From an uncultured Candidatus Saccharibacteria bacterium (GTDB lineage Bacteria > Patescibacteria > Saccharimonadia > Saccharimonadales > UBA1547), in the NCBI GenBank assembly GCA_946480535.1, contig CAMLKA010000009.1:1-28203 (forward strand): 28,203 bases of DNA, given 5' to 3'. Every line of letters starts with the position of its first letter. Position 1 is the stretch's first letter. Position numbers and translations under genes: made by a program. Below the pieces are notes generated by a model. It saw nothing but the letters and a program-made list of their open reading frames with translations. It was not told the origin of the DNA and did no database searches. Below are positions 19,979-27,534 of the stretch, in pieces.

Positions 19979-21280
19979 ATGAATGTACGAACTGCTGTTA
20001 AGAAACTAATTCCACGATCACTATTTCAAAAAATTGAACCAACCGGCCACTTGTTTGAGTCGATGCTTGTTGCGACGCGCTACGGCTTTCCGGCTCGCAA
20101 GGTGAGGGTCATTGGCGTGACGGGAACAAACGGCAAGACGACGACCTCTTTCTTTATTCAGCGCATGCTGACCGAAGCGGGCATTTCAACCGGTCTTATG
20201 AGTACGGTGGCATACGGAGTCGGCGATGATATTAAGCGTCAGATGGAACACATGACCACTTCTAAGGCGAGTGTCGTGCAAAGTCGTATTAAAAGCTTTG
20301 TACAGCAGGGCGCGCAGTGGGTTGTGGTGGAGACGTCGAGCCACTCGTTGGCGCAGAATCGCGTGTGGGGTATTCCCTATGAAATAGCCGTTCTGACGAA
20401 CCTTACCCACGATCACCTCGAATATCACGGCACTTTCGAGAACTACCGCGAAGCAAAACGAAAGCTGTTTAAGATTGCGAATAAGCACGGGCTTCGCTAC
20501 GGTGTCGTAAACGCCGATGACCCAAGTGCCGAGCTATTTGCAAATACCGTAGCTAATTCAACAACATACGGTATTAAGCAGGGCGAACTTATTGCCACCG
20601 ATGTGAAGCTGACAAATACCGGCTCAACCTACACCGCAAAGACTGGTGAAGACAGCTATGCAATTACTGTGAATATTCCCGGGGAATTTAACGTGAGCAA
20701 TAGTTTGGCGGCAATTGCAGTAGGACGTAAACTTGGGCTCTCGAAAGAGCAAATTGAAAAGGGTATTGCCTCACTTCAATCTGTTGAAGGGCGTATGAAT
20801 GCTATTAAAGAAGGTCAGGAGTTCCAGGTACTCGTTGATTTCGCGAGTACACCAGACGGCTTTGAAAAGTTCTTCTCAAGCGTTCGACCACTGGTAAAGG
20901 GAAAGCTTATTGCGGTATTTGGCTCAGCAGGGCGCCGCGACGAGAGCAAGCGCGCCGAGCAGGGGCGAATTGCAGGGCGGTATGCCGATGTCGTCGTCGC
21001 AACCGAAGAGGATGACCGCGATGATGACGGTGCAAAAATCCTTCAGCAAATTGCCGAAGGTGCGAAGGGATCTGGCAAGGTGCTTGATACCTCACTCTTC
21101 CTTATTCCTAATCGCGAAGAGGCGATTGGCTTTGCGATGACCCAAGCCGCAACTGCCGACGACATGGTTGTTCTTCTTGGTAAGGGGCATGAAAAAACCA
21201 TCGAGCGAGCCGATGGTGAATATCCGTGGAATGAATCTGAAGCGGCACGAGCTGCACTTCAAGCACTTCTTAAAAAGTAA
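19979..21280 (+). CDS. MurE-like Mur ligase lacking the N-terminal UDP-binding domain
   Basis: The 433-residue protein has the central ATPase and C-terminal domains of Mur ligases. These include the P-loop GTNGKT (49-54), VVVETSSHSLAQNRV, LTNLTHDHLEYHGTFENYREAKRKLF, VEGRMNAI, and the late LLGKGHEKTIERADG. MurE adds the third amino acid to UDP-MurNAc-L-Ala-D-Glu. Only about 45 residues precede the P-loop, against more than 100 in canonical MurE, so the UDP-binding N-domain is missing. The DNPR signature of meso-diaminopimelate enzymes is also absent; the aligned place reads TEEDDRDDD. It may use another amino acid or another substrate. The start is fixed by the -10 box 7 nt upstream. The gene ends 1 nt from the convergent DDAH-like gene. 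Confidence 0.88.
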   Translation: MNVRTAVKKLIPRSLFQKIEPTGHLFESMLVATRYGFPARKVRVIGVTGTNGKTTTSFFIQRMLTEAGISTGLMSTVAYGVGDDIKRQMEHMTTSKASVVQSRIKSFVQQGAQWVVVETSSHSLAQNRVWGIPYEIAVLTNLTHDHLEYHGTFENYREAKRKLFKIANKHGLRYGVVNADDPSAELFANTVANSTTYGIKQGELIATDVKLTNTGSTYTAKTGEDSYAITVNIPGEFNVSNSLAAIAVGRKLGLSKEQIEKGIASLQSVEGRMNAIKEGQEFQVLVDFASTPDGFEKFFSSVRPLVKGKLIAVFGSAGRRDESKRAEQGRIAGRYADVVVATEEDDRDDDGAKILQQIAEGAKGSGKVLDTSLFLIPNREEAIGFAMTQAATADDMVVLLGKGHEKTIERADGEYPWNESEAARAALQALLKK

Positions 21281-21281
21281 C

Positions 21282-22163
21282 TCAATCGAGTGTGAGGGTG
21301 GTGCAGCGGATGTAGCCACCGCCCTTTGAGAGTTCTTGAATGTGCGGGGTCTGGACGGTAATGCCGCGAGCTTCGAGTTCGCCTCGAAGGCGTGGCGCGC
21401 CGTCGCCCATCGTTACAGTTTCACCGGTTGAGACGAGGTTGCACGCGAAGGCCTCTTCTGCTTCTTTAAGCGATACGGTGATCGCCTCGATAGCACCGCT
21501 ATTGATTAGCTCGGCGAGTGTGAGCTGACTTTCAGGGGTGAAAGCATCTGGGCAATAGGCAATAAGTCCTGGTTCGGTGTCGCTTGGGTGGCGAATGATT
21601 GAGAGTGCGAGGTCGATGTCGTAGAAAAAGCTATCTTCCCAGCCTGAAATTGGATTGATGACAGGGCTACCTGTCTCATCGAGTTGCGGGATAGTCTGGA
21701 GTTGAATGCGCGTATAACCGAGCTCGTTTGCGGCAAATTCTTGGGCTGCTTCATCGCTTCGGTAGCCTTTTCCGCAGAAAAGGAAGTCACCGCAGGCCAG
21801 CGCGTCGCCTTGGCCGCTAAAACGAAGCCCTTCAGGTACTTCGATAAGTTCTTTCCCGAGTTCGCGCAGGACGGTGCGAGCGTGCGCCTCTTCAGCCTTG
21901 CGAACGTTCGGAAGTCGGGCGGGAATCGCTTTATCACCCCTGACAAGTGCCCAGTTGGCGGTGTAGACGCCATCTTGACTATCAACGGGTGATGATACTT
22001 TTACAACGGTTACTCCGGCAGATTCAAGAGCGGCCTTGATGCTGTCATGCTCCTTTTGAGCTAAGGTAGTGTCGGTGTGAGAATCGAAATAGTAAGGATT
22101 AATTGCTTGCTGCGCGCTAAAATTGAGCGCGTCTGACATAAGGACGGTGCGGTTAATCTTCAT
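21282..22163 (-). CDS. DDAH/arginine deiminase superfamily protein with altered His
   Basis: The 293-residue protein matches the N-dimethylarginine dimethylaminohydrolase branch of the guanidine-modifying superfamily. It starts NRTVLMSDALNFSAQQAINPYY and has the substrate-site segment DGVYTANWALV, FSGQGDALACGDFLFCGKG (115-133), and the C-terminal nucleophile Cys287 in GGGYIRCTT. These enzymes hydrolyse or transfer the guanidine group of arginine derivatives. At the place where the family has the catalytic His (YHLD), this protein reads YDID (181-184), so the His appears to be Asp182. Activity may be lost or changed. It starts 6 nt after the FemAB stop, so the two are co-transcribed. Confidence 0.8.
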   Translation of the reverse strand: MKINRTVLMSDALNFSAQQAINPYYFDSHTDTTLAQKEHDSIKAALESAGVTVVKVSSPVDSQDGVYTANWALVRGDKAIPARLPNVRKAEEAHARTVLRELGKELIEVPEGLRFSGQGDALACGDFLFCGKGYRSDEAAQEFAANELGYTRIQLQTIPQLDETGSPVINPISGWEDSFFYDIDLALSIIRHPSDTEPGLIAYCPDAFTPESQLTLAELINSGAIEAITVSLKEAEEAFACNLVSTGETVTMGDGAPRLRGELEARGITVQTPHIQELSKGGGYIRCTTLTLD

Positions 22164-22169
22164 AAAGCT

Positions 22170-23204
22170 TTAGTAATAGTAATCTTTTGTGCGCTTAAAG
22201 TACAGGCGTCGGTGGACTCTTTCGCCAAGTTTTGTCCACGCTTTGTGACGTGTAGGAGAGAGAACGTAGTCGTAGCAGCCAATAAAATCGCTCACTTCTT
22301 TACTAAATGAAAGCTTGAAAAGTCCAACGCCGTAGTGGGGGTGTTCGGGGTTACCAATCTCATCACTTGGAGGCGATCCGCAGAAGTCGTGTACCAGTGC
22401 ACCATTCGACTTTGCCCACTCAATGACATTCCATTGAAGGAAGTGGCTTGCGCCGTACGCGGTGCGCTTTCGTACAGAGGCACCGTCTTTATAGGTGCTC
22501 TTTGTGCCAAATACCATGGCGTACGCACCGGCAACGACCTTTCCTTCGAAGTAGGCGAAGAAAAGTTGCCCTAAGCCAGCTTCTTCAAAGGTCTTCCAGA
22601 AGGTCTTGTAGTAATTATAACTACGGATACCAAACTGACCCTCCGCTGTTTCTGCGAGGAGGTTGTACATAAGCTTTGCATTCTTCTCGGTAACGGCAAC
22701 CTTTTCGACGGTGACGCCATCGCGCTCGGCACGGCGGATAGCGTGGCGACCCTTTTGAGGGAGCCCTGTGAGGATGTCGTCGAGGCTACGCGAGATATCG
22801 ATAGTGATAGTAGAAGGGTTGGGAATAATCGGTGCGGCTTTTTTCAGCCCGTGGCGTTCGAGGGTCGGGCGAGTAGAGCGATCAAGCTCAGATTCTATAC
22901 GGATTGCAAAAACACCGGCTTTTTTAGCGAGAGGTTTTAGGGCCTGCAATAGATCAAACAGCTGCTTTGTCGAGGCGACGCCAGGACCTTTTGGAAGGTA
23001 CCAAAGCGCCCCAAGAGGTGATGTTGTTTTTTCTAACACAGTCACAGCAATTTTACCCACAATGACGTAGCGCGGAGCGTAATTGGTAAGTTTTTTAATT
23101 TCAGAGTATTCAAGGCTCGAAAAAACATTGCCGCCGTCGGGGTTCTTTAGGATAAGCGAATCCCACTGGGCGATTTCTTCGTCGGTGGCGTAGCGTGCAG
23201 TCAT
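22170..23204 (-). CDS. FemAB/FemX family peptidyltransferase, copy 2
   Basis: The 344-residue protein has the Fem signatures: GNVFSSLEYSEIKKLTNYAPRYVIVG near the start, GALWYLPKGPGV, DILTGLPQKGRHAIRRAERDGVTV, and a late YGASHFLQWNVIEWAKSNGALVHDFCG block followed by GLFKLSFSKEV. It is expected to add an amino acid to the lipid II stem peptide at the inner membrane face. It differs clearly from the copy at 15333-16310, so the two are old paralogues or have different acceptors. It starts 5 nt after the stop of the M15-type peptidase gene. TACAAT ends 7 nt before the ATG, which suggests an additional internal promoter. Confidence 0.85.
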   Translation of the reverse strand: MTARYATDEEIAQWDSLILKNPDGGNVFSSLEYSEIKKLTNYAPRYVIVGKIAVTVLEKTTSPLGALWYLPKGPGVASTKQLFDLLQALKPLAKKAGVFAIRIESELDRSTRPTLERHGLKKAAPIIPNPSTITIDISRSLDDILTGLPQKGRHAIRRAERDGVTVEKVAVTEKNAKLMYNLLAETAEGQFGIRSYNYYKTFWKTFEEAGLGQLFFAYFEGKVVAGAYAMVFGTKSTYKDGASVRKRTAYGASHFLQWNVIEWAKSNGALVHDFCGSPPSDEIGNPEHPHYGVGLFKLSFSKEVSDFIGCYDYVLSPTRHKAWTKLGERVHRRLYFKRTKDYYY

Positions 23205-23209
23205 TCTCT

Positions 23210-25231
23210 CTATTGTACCGTATTTGGAAGCCCGTAGAGAGCTGCTGGCTGTCCTGAAACCTTTGCGGCGAGTTGGTCGTGGCGTGACCAGTGGAAGATT
23301 TCATTTGGATTGACGATGAGGCCGGTATGAAGGTTGAAGGCTGCACCGGTCATAACGTTATAGTAGGCACGACGGAAATTGCGGGCCTGAACAGCCACGG
23401 GGCTGTAGCCGCCAGAATGCTCATAGTAGTCGGGAGTAATTCGAGGCCCATGTTCGCCATCGTTGAAGCCGAGCGGAACTAACGAGTCTTCGACAAACTC
23501 CTTGCTCTCATGTTTGTAGCGGAGTCGGACGTCGAAGGCGCCTACTTCATGAGGTGAAGGGCTTTCACCATCTTTCGAGGGAACGGCAAACTGGTTGTTG
23601 ACGATGTCGAGGATTTCTTTATCGGTGATGCCGGGGTTTTCCTGGCGAAGATATGCCGGGTAATCTTCGTCACGAATCCTTGTTTGTGTTGTACGATTGC
23701 GAATCCCCTCTTCGATATAGAGTTCTACCTCACCGCCAAAGTAGGCGGTAATGATAGGGTTGTCGAGTTTTTTGTTGAGCATTGCCAATGTTTCAGCGTA
23801 GCTTTTGCGAATCATAATTTCTTTTGGTACACCCGGAATGCCTTCTTTGATAACGGCGTTCTTTCGAGAGTAGTATGATTGACCTGCAATGCCGTAGTCA
23901 GCTGCGTTGACGAGCGGTTCATTTTCAAATTCAGGCGGAGATTTAATAGGGTGATCGCGGTAATCTTTCTTGCGCTCGAGAGGCCCTGTCATATCAGGAA
24001 TAGGGCGTACGAGCCTGCCAAGCAGTGCTATTTCAGGGCTTTTGGCGTTCTCGGCAAGCACGCGAAGTTTTACGAGGTCATCATGACGCTTTCCGATTTC
24101 ATCAACCACTCCTTGGGCGAGTGTCATGTCGAACTCCCCATTTTCATCAAGCACGATGCGGTCGTCTTTGAAAGGCCCGATACTCACCACCTCTTTGTCT
24201 GCGTAGAGCCCAAATACCTGGTTGCCAATAACATCTTGATAGGGAATCCAGGCGTCATGAGATTCAATAACGATCCGCCCGGAATCTTTCTTCATGAAAG
24301 GAAGTGCGGCGTAGAATGTTTCATCAGTACTCGCGCGGCCAATTGAACGGCCCGTCTCGTCGTGTCGACGTTCTCGGTCGTAGCCTGCTTCGAGCACGAT
24401 TACTTCAACATTGGTGCCACCAAGGGCGAGCTGCGTTGTTTTGTACTGCGTATCCGGGGTATTGGTTCCATAGGTTGCACGAAGGGTCTTGGTTGGCTGG
24501 TCTTCGAGTGGTGTGCTGGTGAGATCCTCGAACGCACGAATCACCGCTTCAAATTCAGTGTCGCCACTTCGATACCCCTTGGCTTCAACCTTGGCTTTTT
24601 CGGCGGCGGGAATGGCACGTTCGCCCGCGGTAATGATAATACGATTCGTCTGGAGCGCGCCCGATTCGATATTTCGTAGGGTGTCGCGAAGACGCATGTG
24701 GTTTGAGAGCGCTGCCGCGGCAGGAACGATAGCCGCCTCTGCAACAAGGGGTTGTTCTGGAGAAAGCGTGCTTTCGCGCATACCTAGATGCCTATCAAGC
24801 TCGTCGGGTGACCTGCCGGGCGCTCCTGGGAATAGATAGCCTCCAAGGGTCTCGGCGGCTTTAATAATACTTTGACGGTATATTTTTTTACGACGACTTA
24901 GCTCTTCGCTGTCTTGAGGGTCGTCATCAAGTTTTTCTGGCTCATTGTGGAATTCGACGCCGCCTTTTCGAAGGCGTAGGTCGGGCTTTGTCCATTGTGA
25001 GTTGTAAGAATTCTCGGGGTAGAGCTGTTCGTTAATGGGTGTTTTTGAATCAAGCCCAGAATCAGCCATGTCGTACAGGCTATGGCGAGCTTCCATGATG
25101 GCAGTGTAGGCAGGGGTGATGCGTGCCAGTTCAGCATCGATATAACGGACAACGCGGTCGTAGCCAATAGGAGGGAGGGATTCGATATCAGCCAGCGAGG
25201 CTTCTATATTTGTTTCATAATTAAAACTCAT
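23210..25231 (-). CDS. Large protein with C-terminal VanX/M15-type D,D-peptidase domain
   Basis: The protein is about 673 residues long and has no signal peptide or membrane segment. The C-terminal 150 residues carry the zinc-peptidase motifs of M15/VanX enzymes: SPHEVGAFD at about 557-565 (S-x-H-x-x-G-x-x-D, two metal ligands) and NEIFHW at about 642-647 (general base Glu and third ligand His). VanX enzymes cleave D-Ala-D-Ala, and other M15 members trim wall peptides. VanX itself is only about 200 residues, so the 550 residues in front are an unusual addition. They are mostly polar, with a Rossmann-like beta/alpha stretch at about 170-340 that I cannot assign. The ATG at 25231 is preferred over 25249, as TGTAAT ends 6 nt upstream of it. 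It is in a cell-wall gene group with FemAB. Confidence 0.7.
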   Translation of the reverse strand: MSFNYETNIEASLADIESLPPIGYDRVVRYIDAELARITPAYTAIMEARHSLYDMADSGLDSKTPINEQLYPENSYNSQWTKPDLRLRKGGVEFHNEPEKLDDDPQDSEELSRRKKIYRQSIIKAAETLGGYLFPGAPGRSPDELDRHLGMRESTLSPEQPLVAEAAIVPAAAALSNHMRLRDTLRNIESGALQTNRIIITAGERAIPAAEKAKVEAKGYRSGDTEFEAVIRAFEDLTSTPLEDQPTKTLRATYGTNTPDTQYKTTQLALGGTNVEVIVLEAGYDRERRHDETGRSIGRASTDETFYAALPFMKKDSGRIVIESHDAWIPYQDVIGNQVFGLYADKEVVSIGPFKDDRIVLDENGEFDMTLAQGVVDEIGKRHDDLVKLRVLAENAKSPEIALLGRLVRPIPDMTGPLERKKDYRDHPIKSPPEFENEPLVNAADYGIAGQSYYSRKNAVIKEGIPGVPKEIMIRKSYAETLAMLNKKLDNPIITAYFGGEVELYIEEGIRNRTTQTRIRDEDYPAYLRQENPGITDKEILDIVNNQFAVPSKDGESPSPHEVGAFDVRLRYKHESKEFVEDSLVPLGFNDGEHGPRITPDYYEHSGGYSPVAVQARNFRRAYYNVMTGAAFNLHTGLIVNPNEIFHWSRHDQLAAKVSGQPAALYGLPNTVQ
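23212..23217 (-). promoter_or_regulatory. Internal -10 box before FemAB copy 2
   Basis: On the minus strand TACAAT ends 7 nt before the ATG at 23204 and overlaps the stop codon of the preceding gene (23210-23212). Confidence 0.45.
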
Positions 25232-25252
25232 GCGCTTATTACAGCGCATGAG
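25227..25252 (-). promoter_or_regulatory. Terminator-like hairpin overlapping the M15-type gene start
   Basis: CTCATGCGC (25227-25235) and GCGCATGAG (25244-25252) form a perfect 9-bp stem with an 8-nt loop. On the minus strand it is followed by TTTTAATT, like an intrinsic terminator. It contains both possible ATG starts, and the loop contains the TGTAAT -10 box (25243-25238). It may attenuate read-through from the upstream acidic-protein gene or act as an operator. Confidence 0.6.
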
Positions 25253-25272
25253 AGGTGTTTATGCAACGTTGC

Positions 25273-25821
25273 CTATGAGTTTTGGCTTGGTTGATCTTTA
25301 CGGGAAAGGTAATCAATTTCCTTAATAATCTCAAGGAGTGCCTCTGCCTTCTTCTTTTCGTCTGCAATACCCTGAGCAGCAGTGTGTGCTGGGCCAATGA
25401 GGGTCTTGTCGTCGGTGCTGCGGATAAGCATGAGGTAGGTGTCGAACTTTTCTTCCGCTGGAAGTTCAACCTTGTCCATGAGCGGACGAAGCTCCTTGAG
25501 GGCGTTGAGCTTGATGTCGTCGAGTTCAGATGAGCCAGAGGTGCTTGGAGCTGAAGAGTTGTCGGTACTTGGAGCGTCGAAGCTTGGCATTGTGAATGCG
25601 GGTACTTCTGGGGCCGGTGTTTCAGTGGCTGCTGGGGCTGGCGCAACAACCGGTGCTGCAGGGGCTGCTGGTGTTGCGGCTGGGGTTTCTTCAAACTGCA
25701 AGCCAGTTGGATTCTTGCTGTCAGTCGTACTGTCATCTTCAGGAAGGACGCCAGCGAGAGCTTTCGCGAGCTCTTGGTCGTCACTAATTGGTTGCGTATT
25801 GTCTTGCGGAGTAATATCCAT
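25273..25821 (-). CDS. Acidic Pro/Ala-rich protein with helical C-terminus
   Basis: The 182-residue protein has an acidic N-terminus, a long low-complexity Pro/Ala/Thr stretch (about 48-95) and a predicted helical C-terminal domain (about 98-175) with LNALKELRPLMDKVELPAEEKFDTYLMLIRSTDDKTLI. It has no signal peptide or membrane segment. I do not recognise the family. The bipartite layout, with a flexible linker and a helical bundle, suggests an adaptor or binding protein. GAGGTGGG lies just before the ATG. It is divergent from the isomerase gene and shares with it a palindrome at 25864-25880. It lies 41 nt upstream of the M15-type gene, with a hairpin between them. Confidence 0.72.
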   Translation of the reverse strand: MDITPQDNTQPISDDQELAKALAGVLPEDDSTTDSKNPTGLQFEETPAATPAAPAAPVVAPAPAATETPAPEVPAFTMPSFDAPSTDNSSAPSTSGSSELDDIKLNALKELRPLMDKVELPAEEKFDTYLMLIRSTDDKTLIGPAHTAAQGIADEKKKAEALLEIIKEIDYLSRKDQPSQNS

Positions 25822-25863
25822 GGCCCACCTCGAGTTAAAACATTTATGCTTACTTTAAAAATA

Positions 25864-25880
25864 CTGTATCATAGATACAG
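25864..25880. promoter_or_regulatory. Palindromic operator candidate between divergent genes
   Basis: CTGTATC and GATACAG form a perfect inverted repeat around ATA. It contains a -10-like TATCAT on the plus strand (25867-25872) and TATGAT on the minus strand (25873-25868). A protein bound here could control the isomerase and the acidic-protein gene together. Confidence 0.5.
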
Positions 25881-25895
25881 ATTGGTGGGAATACT

Positions 25896-26960
25896 ATGAC
25901 GGATATTTTAGACAACGTAAACGTAATTGCTCAGCGTGATCCTGAGGGCGCATTGGAAGTAATTGCGAATCAATATAAGCAGGCGGCGTTTGATGCAAAA
26001 GTGCAAAGCCCTGAGCATGATGACCGGGCGATTTCATCGGTTGTGGTGACCGGTATGGGTGGTTCGGCACTTGCGGCACTTATCGTGAAGGTGCTCCTGA
26101 ATAAAGAACTGTCGATTCCGTTTGATATTATCCGCGGGTACGACCTGCCGGCATATGTAAATCGTAATACATTGGTGATTGCGAGTAGTTATTCAGGTAA
26201 TACTGAAGAAACGCTTTCTGCGCTCGAGCAGGCCGAAACAAAGGAGGCGCAAGTTGCGATTTTGGCATCGGGCGGGAAACTGATTGATATCGCGACGCGT
26301 GATGATATTGCGCACGTACTGCTTCCATCTGGTGCGCAGCCACGCATGGCAATGATTTATAACCTTCGTGGGCTTTTTGCGCTACTTGAGGCGTTTGGCG
26401 TCGTTGAAGATAAATGGCTTAAGGAATTGGAACAACTCTCAGGCTGGCTTGAGGACGAGACCTCACACTGGACACCCAATATTCCAACGAATGATAATTA
26501 TGCCAAGCAACTCGCACTCCAGGTGATTGGGAAAACACCGGTATTTTACGGCAGCCCGCTCACTGCGCCACTTGCGTATAAGTGGAAGATTAGCTGGAAT
26601 GAAACTGCCAAGAATATTGCATTCTGGAATGAATTTCCTGAGTTTAATCACAATGAATTTATGGGATGGGTATCACACCCAGTTGAGAAGCCGTTTGCGG
26701 TGGTTGATATTCTGAGCCCGCTCGACAAGCCGCGCGTTCGTCAGCGTTTTGAGCTCACCGACCGGCTCTTGAGCGGCCTTCGCCCGCACGCGTATACCCT
26801 TGAGCTTAAGGGTGAGACACTGCTTGCCCAGCTGCTATGGGGTGCAATCCTCGCCGATTTCGCGAGTACTTACGCTGCTATTCTAAACCAAGTCGACCCA
26901 ACGCCCGTTGTATTAATCGAGAAGTTGAAGAAGGAATTGGCCGAGGACCCTCGACCTTAG
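25896..26960 (+). CDS. Bifunctional phosphoglucose/phosphomannose isomerase
   Basis: The 354-residue protein has two SIS domains. The signatures are VVTGMGGSALAA and IASSYSGNTEETLSALEQA in the first, and ISWNETAKNIAFWNEFPEFNHNEFMGW and the C-terminal ILNQVDPTPVVLIEKLKKEL in the second. This family interconverts glucose-6-phosphate or mannose-6-phosphate with fructose-6-phosphate, linking glycolysis to sugar-nucleotide synthesis; it is common in archaea and CPR bacteria. The length is close to that of other members (about 300-350). The mRNA would have a leader of about 17 nt with a weak GGTGGG site. Its last 83 bp overlap the convergent gene at 26878. Confidence 0.93.
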   Translation: MTDILDNVNVIAQRDPEGALEVIANQYKQAAFDAKVQSPEHDDRAISSVVVTGMGGSALAALIVKVLLNKELSIPFDIIRGYDLPAYVNRNTLVIASSYSGNTEETLSALEQAETKEAQVAILASGGKLIDIATRDDIAHVLLPSGAQPRMAMIYNLRGLFALLEAFGVVEDKWLKELEQLSGWLEDETSHWTPNIPTNDNYAKQLALQVIGKTPVFYGSPLTAPLAYKWKISWNETAKNIAFWNEFPEFNHNEFMGWVSHPVEKPFAVVDILSPLDKPRVRQRFELTDRLLSGLRPHAYTLELKGETLLAQLLWGAILADFASTYAAILNQVDPTPVVLIEKLKKELAEDPRP

Positions 26961-27519
26961 CGCGTTCAATTTGTTCGAGCGTTGCATTAAATACATCGTC
27001 CAATGATGTGTGCTCTTTGATTTCGAGGAGTTCGTGGTTGCGGTTGCCGTAATCAAGATCGTCCTCGGTTCGTCCGCGGAAACCTGGCTCGTAGCCTACC
27101 GTAAATTGATAATCAGGGTAGGCGAACAGCATACCCCACACCTCGCTGTCTTCTTTTTCGCTCGTCTTACCGTATACGCGACCTTCAGGGTAGGGAAGCG
27201 ATGGATCCTGCGCGGCGTACCAAAGCGTAATAGCGCCAAAGTGGAAGGCGAGGCGCCGGGCGAGCATTTCGTAGGCAATCTGCGTGTTGAGTGCTTCATG
27301 TTTCACTGCAGGGTCTTTCGACTGTAGGTTTGCCTGGTGCTCCGGGAGTGCGCGTGGCGTTGCGACGGCAATGTCGGGAACGGCTTCAAGGAGCCTATGG
27401 GCAAAGGGTGTTTGCCAGTCCGGAGAGCCCTGAACGGGGCCTTCGAGGAAGACGAGTGGTGTTTCATCGGAAACGATAATTGGCTGAGGTGATTGGAAAA
27501 AGCGTTCGTGTGATGTCAT
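26878..27519 (-). CDS. Nucleoside 2-deoxyribosyltransferase-like protein
   Basis: The 213-residue protein resembles the nucleoside 2-deoxyribosyltransferase-like family. VFLEGPVQGSPDWQ (about 23-36) corresponds to the usual 'iFLaGPiqg...W' start, then VATPRALPE, GAITLWYAAQ, and a stretch with EVWGMLF and FTVGYEPGFRGR. Such proteins bind nucleosides or nucleotides in a Rossmann-like fold; members range from base-exchange enzymes to hydrolases. The last 28 or so residues (VEGPRPIPSSTSRLIQRALG and on) are encoded antisense to the end of the isomerase gene and look like an extension past the normal end. It follows the permease gene by 15 nt and is probably in its operon. Confidence 0.65.
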   Translation of the reverse strand: MTSHERFFQSPQPIIVSDETPLVFLEGPVQGSPDWQTPFAHRLLEAVPDIAVATPRALPEHQANLQSKDPAVKHEALNTQIAYEMLARRLAFHFGAITLWYAAQDPSLPYPEGRVYGKTSEKEDSEVWGMLFAYPDYQFTVGYEPGFRGRTEDDLDYGNRNHELLEIKEHTSLDDVFNATLEQIERAKVEGPRPIPSSTSRLIQRALGRLGLE

Positions 27520-27534
27520 ATCATCAGCTTAGCA

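Noticed and set aside
23879..24346. A 155-codon frame antisense to the M15-type gene
   Set aside because: There is no start signal and no family-like pattern, and it lies fully inside a better supported gene.
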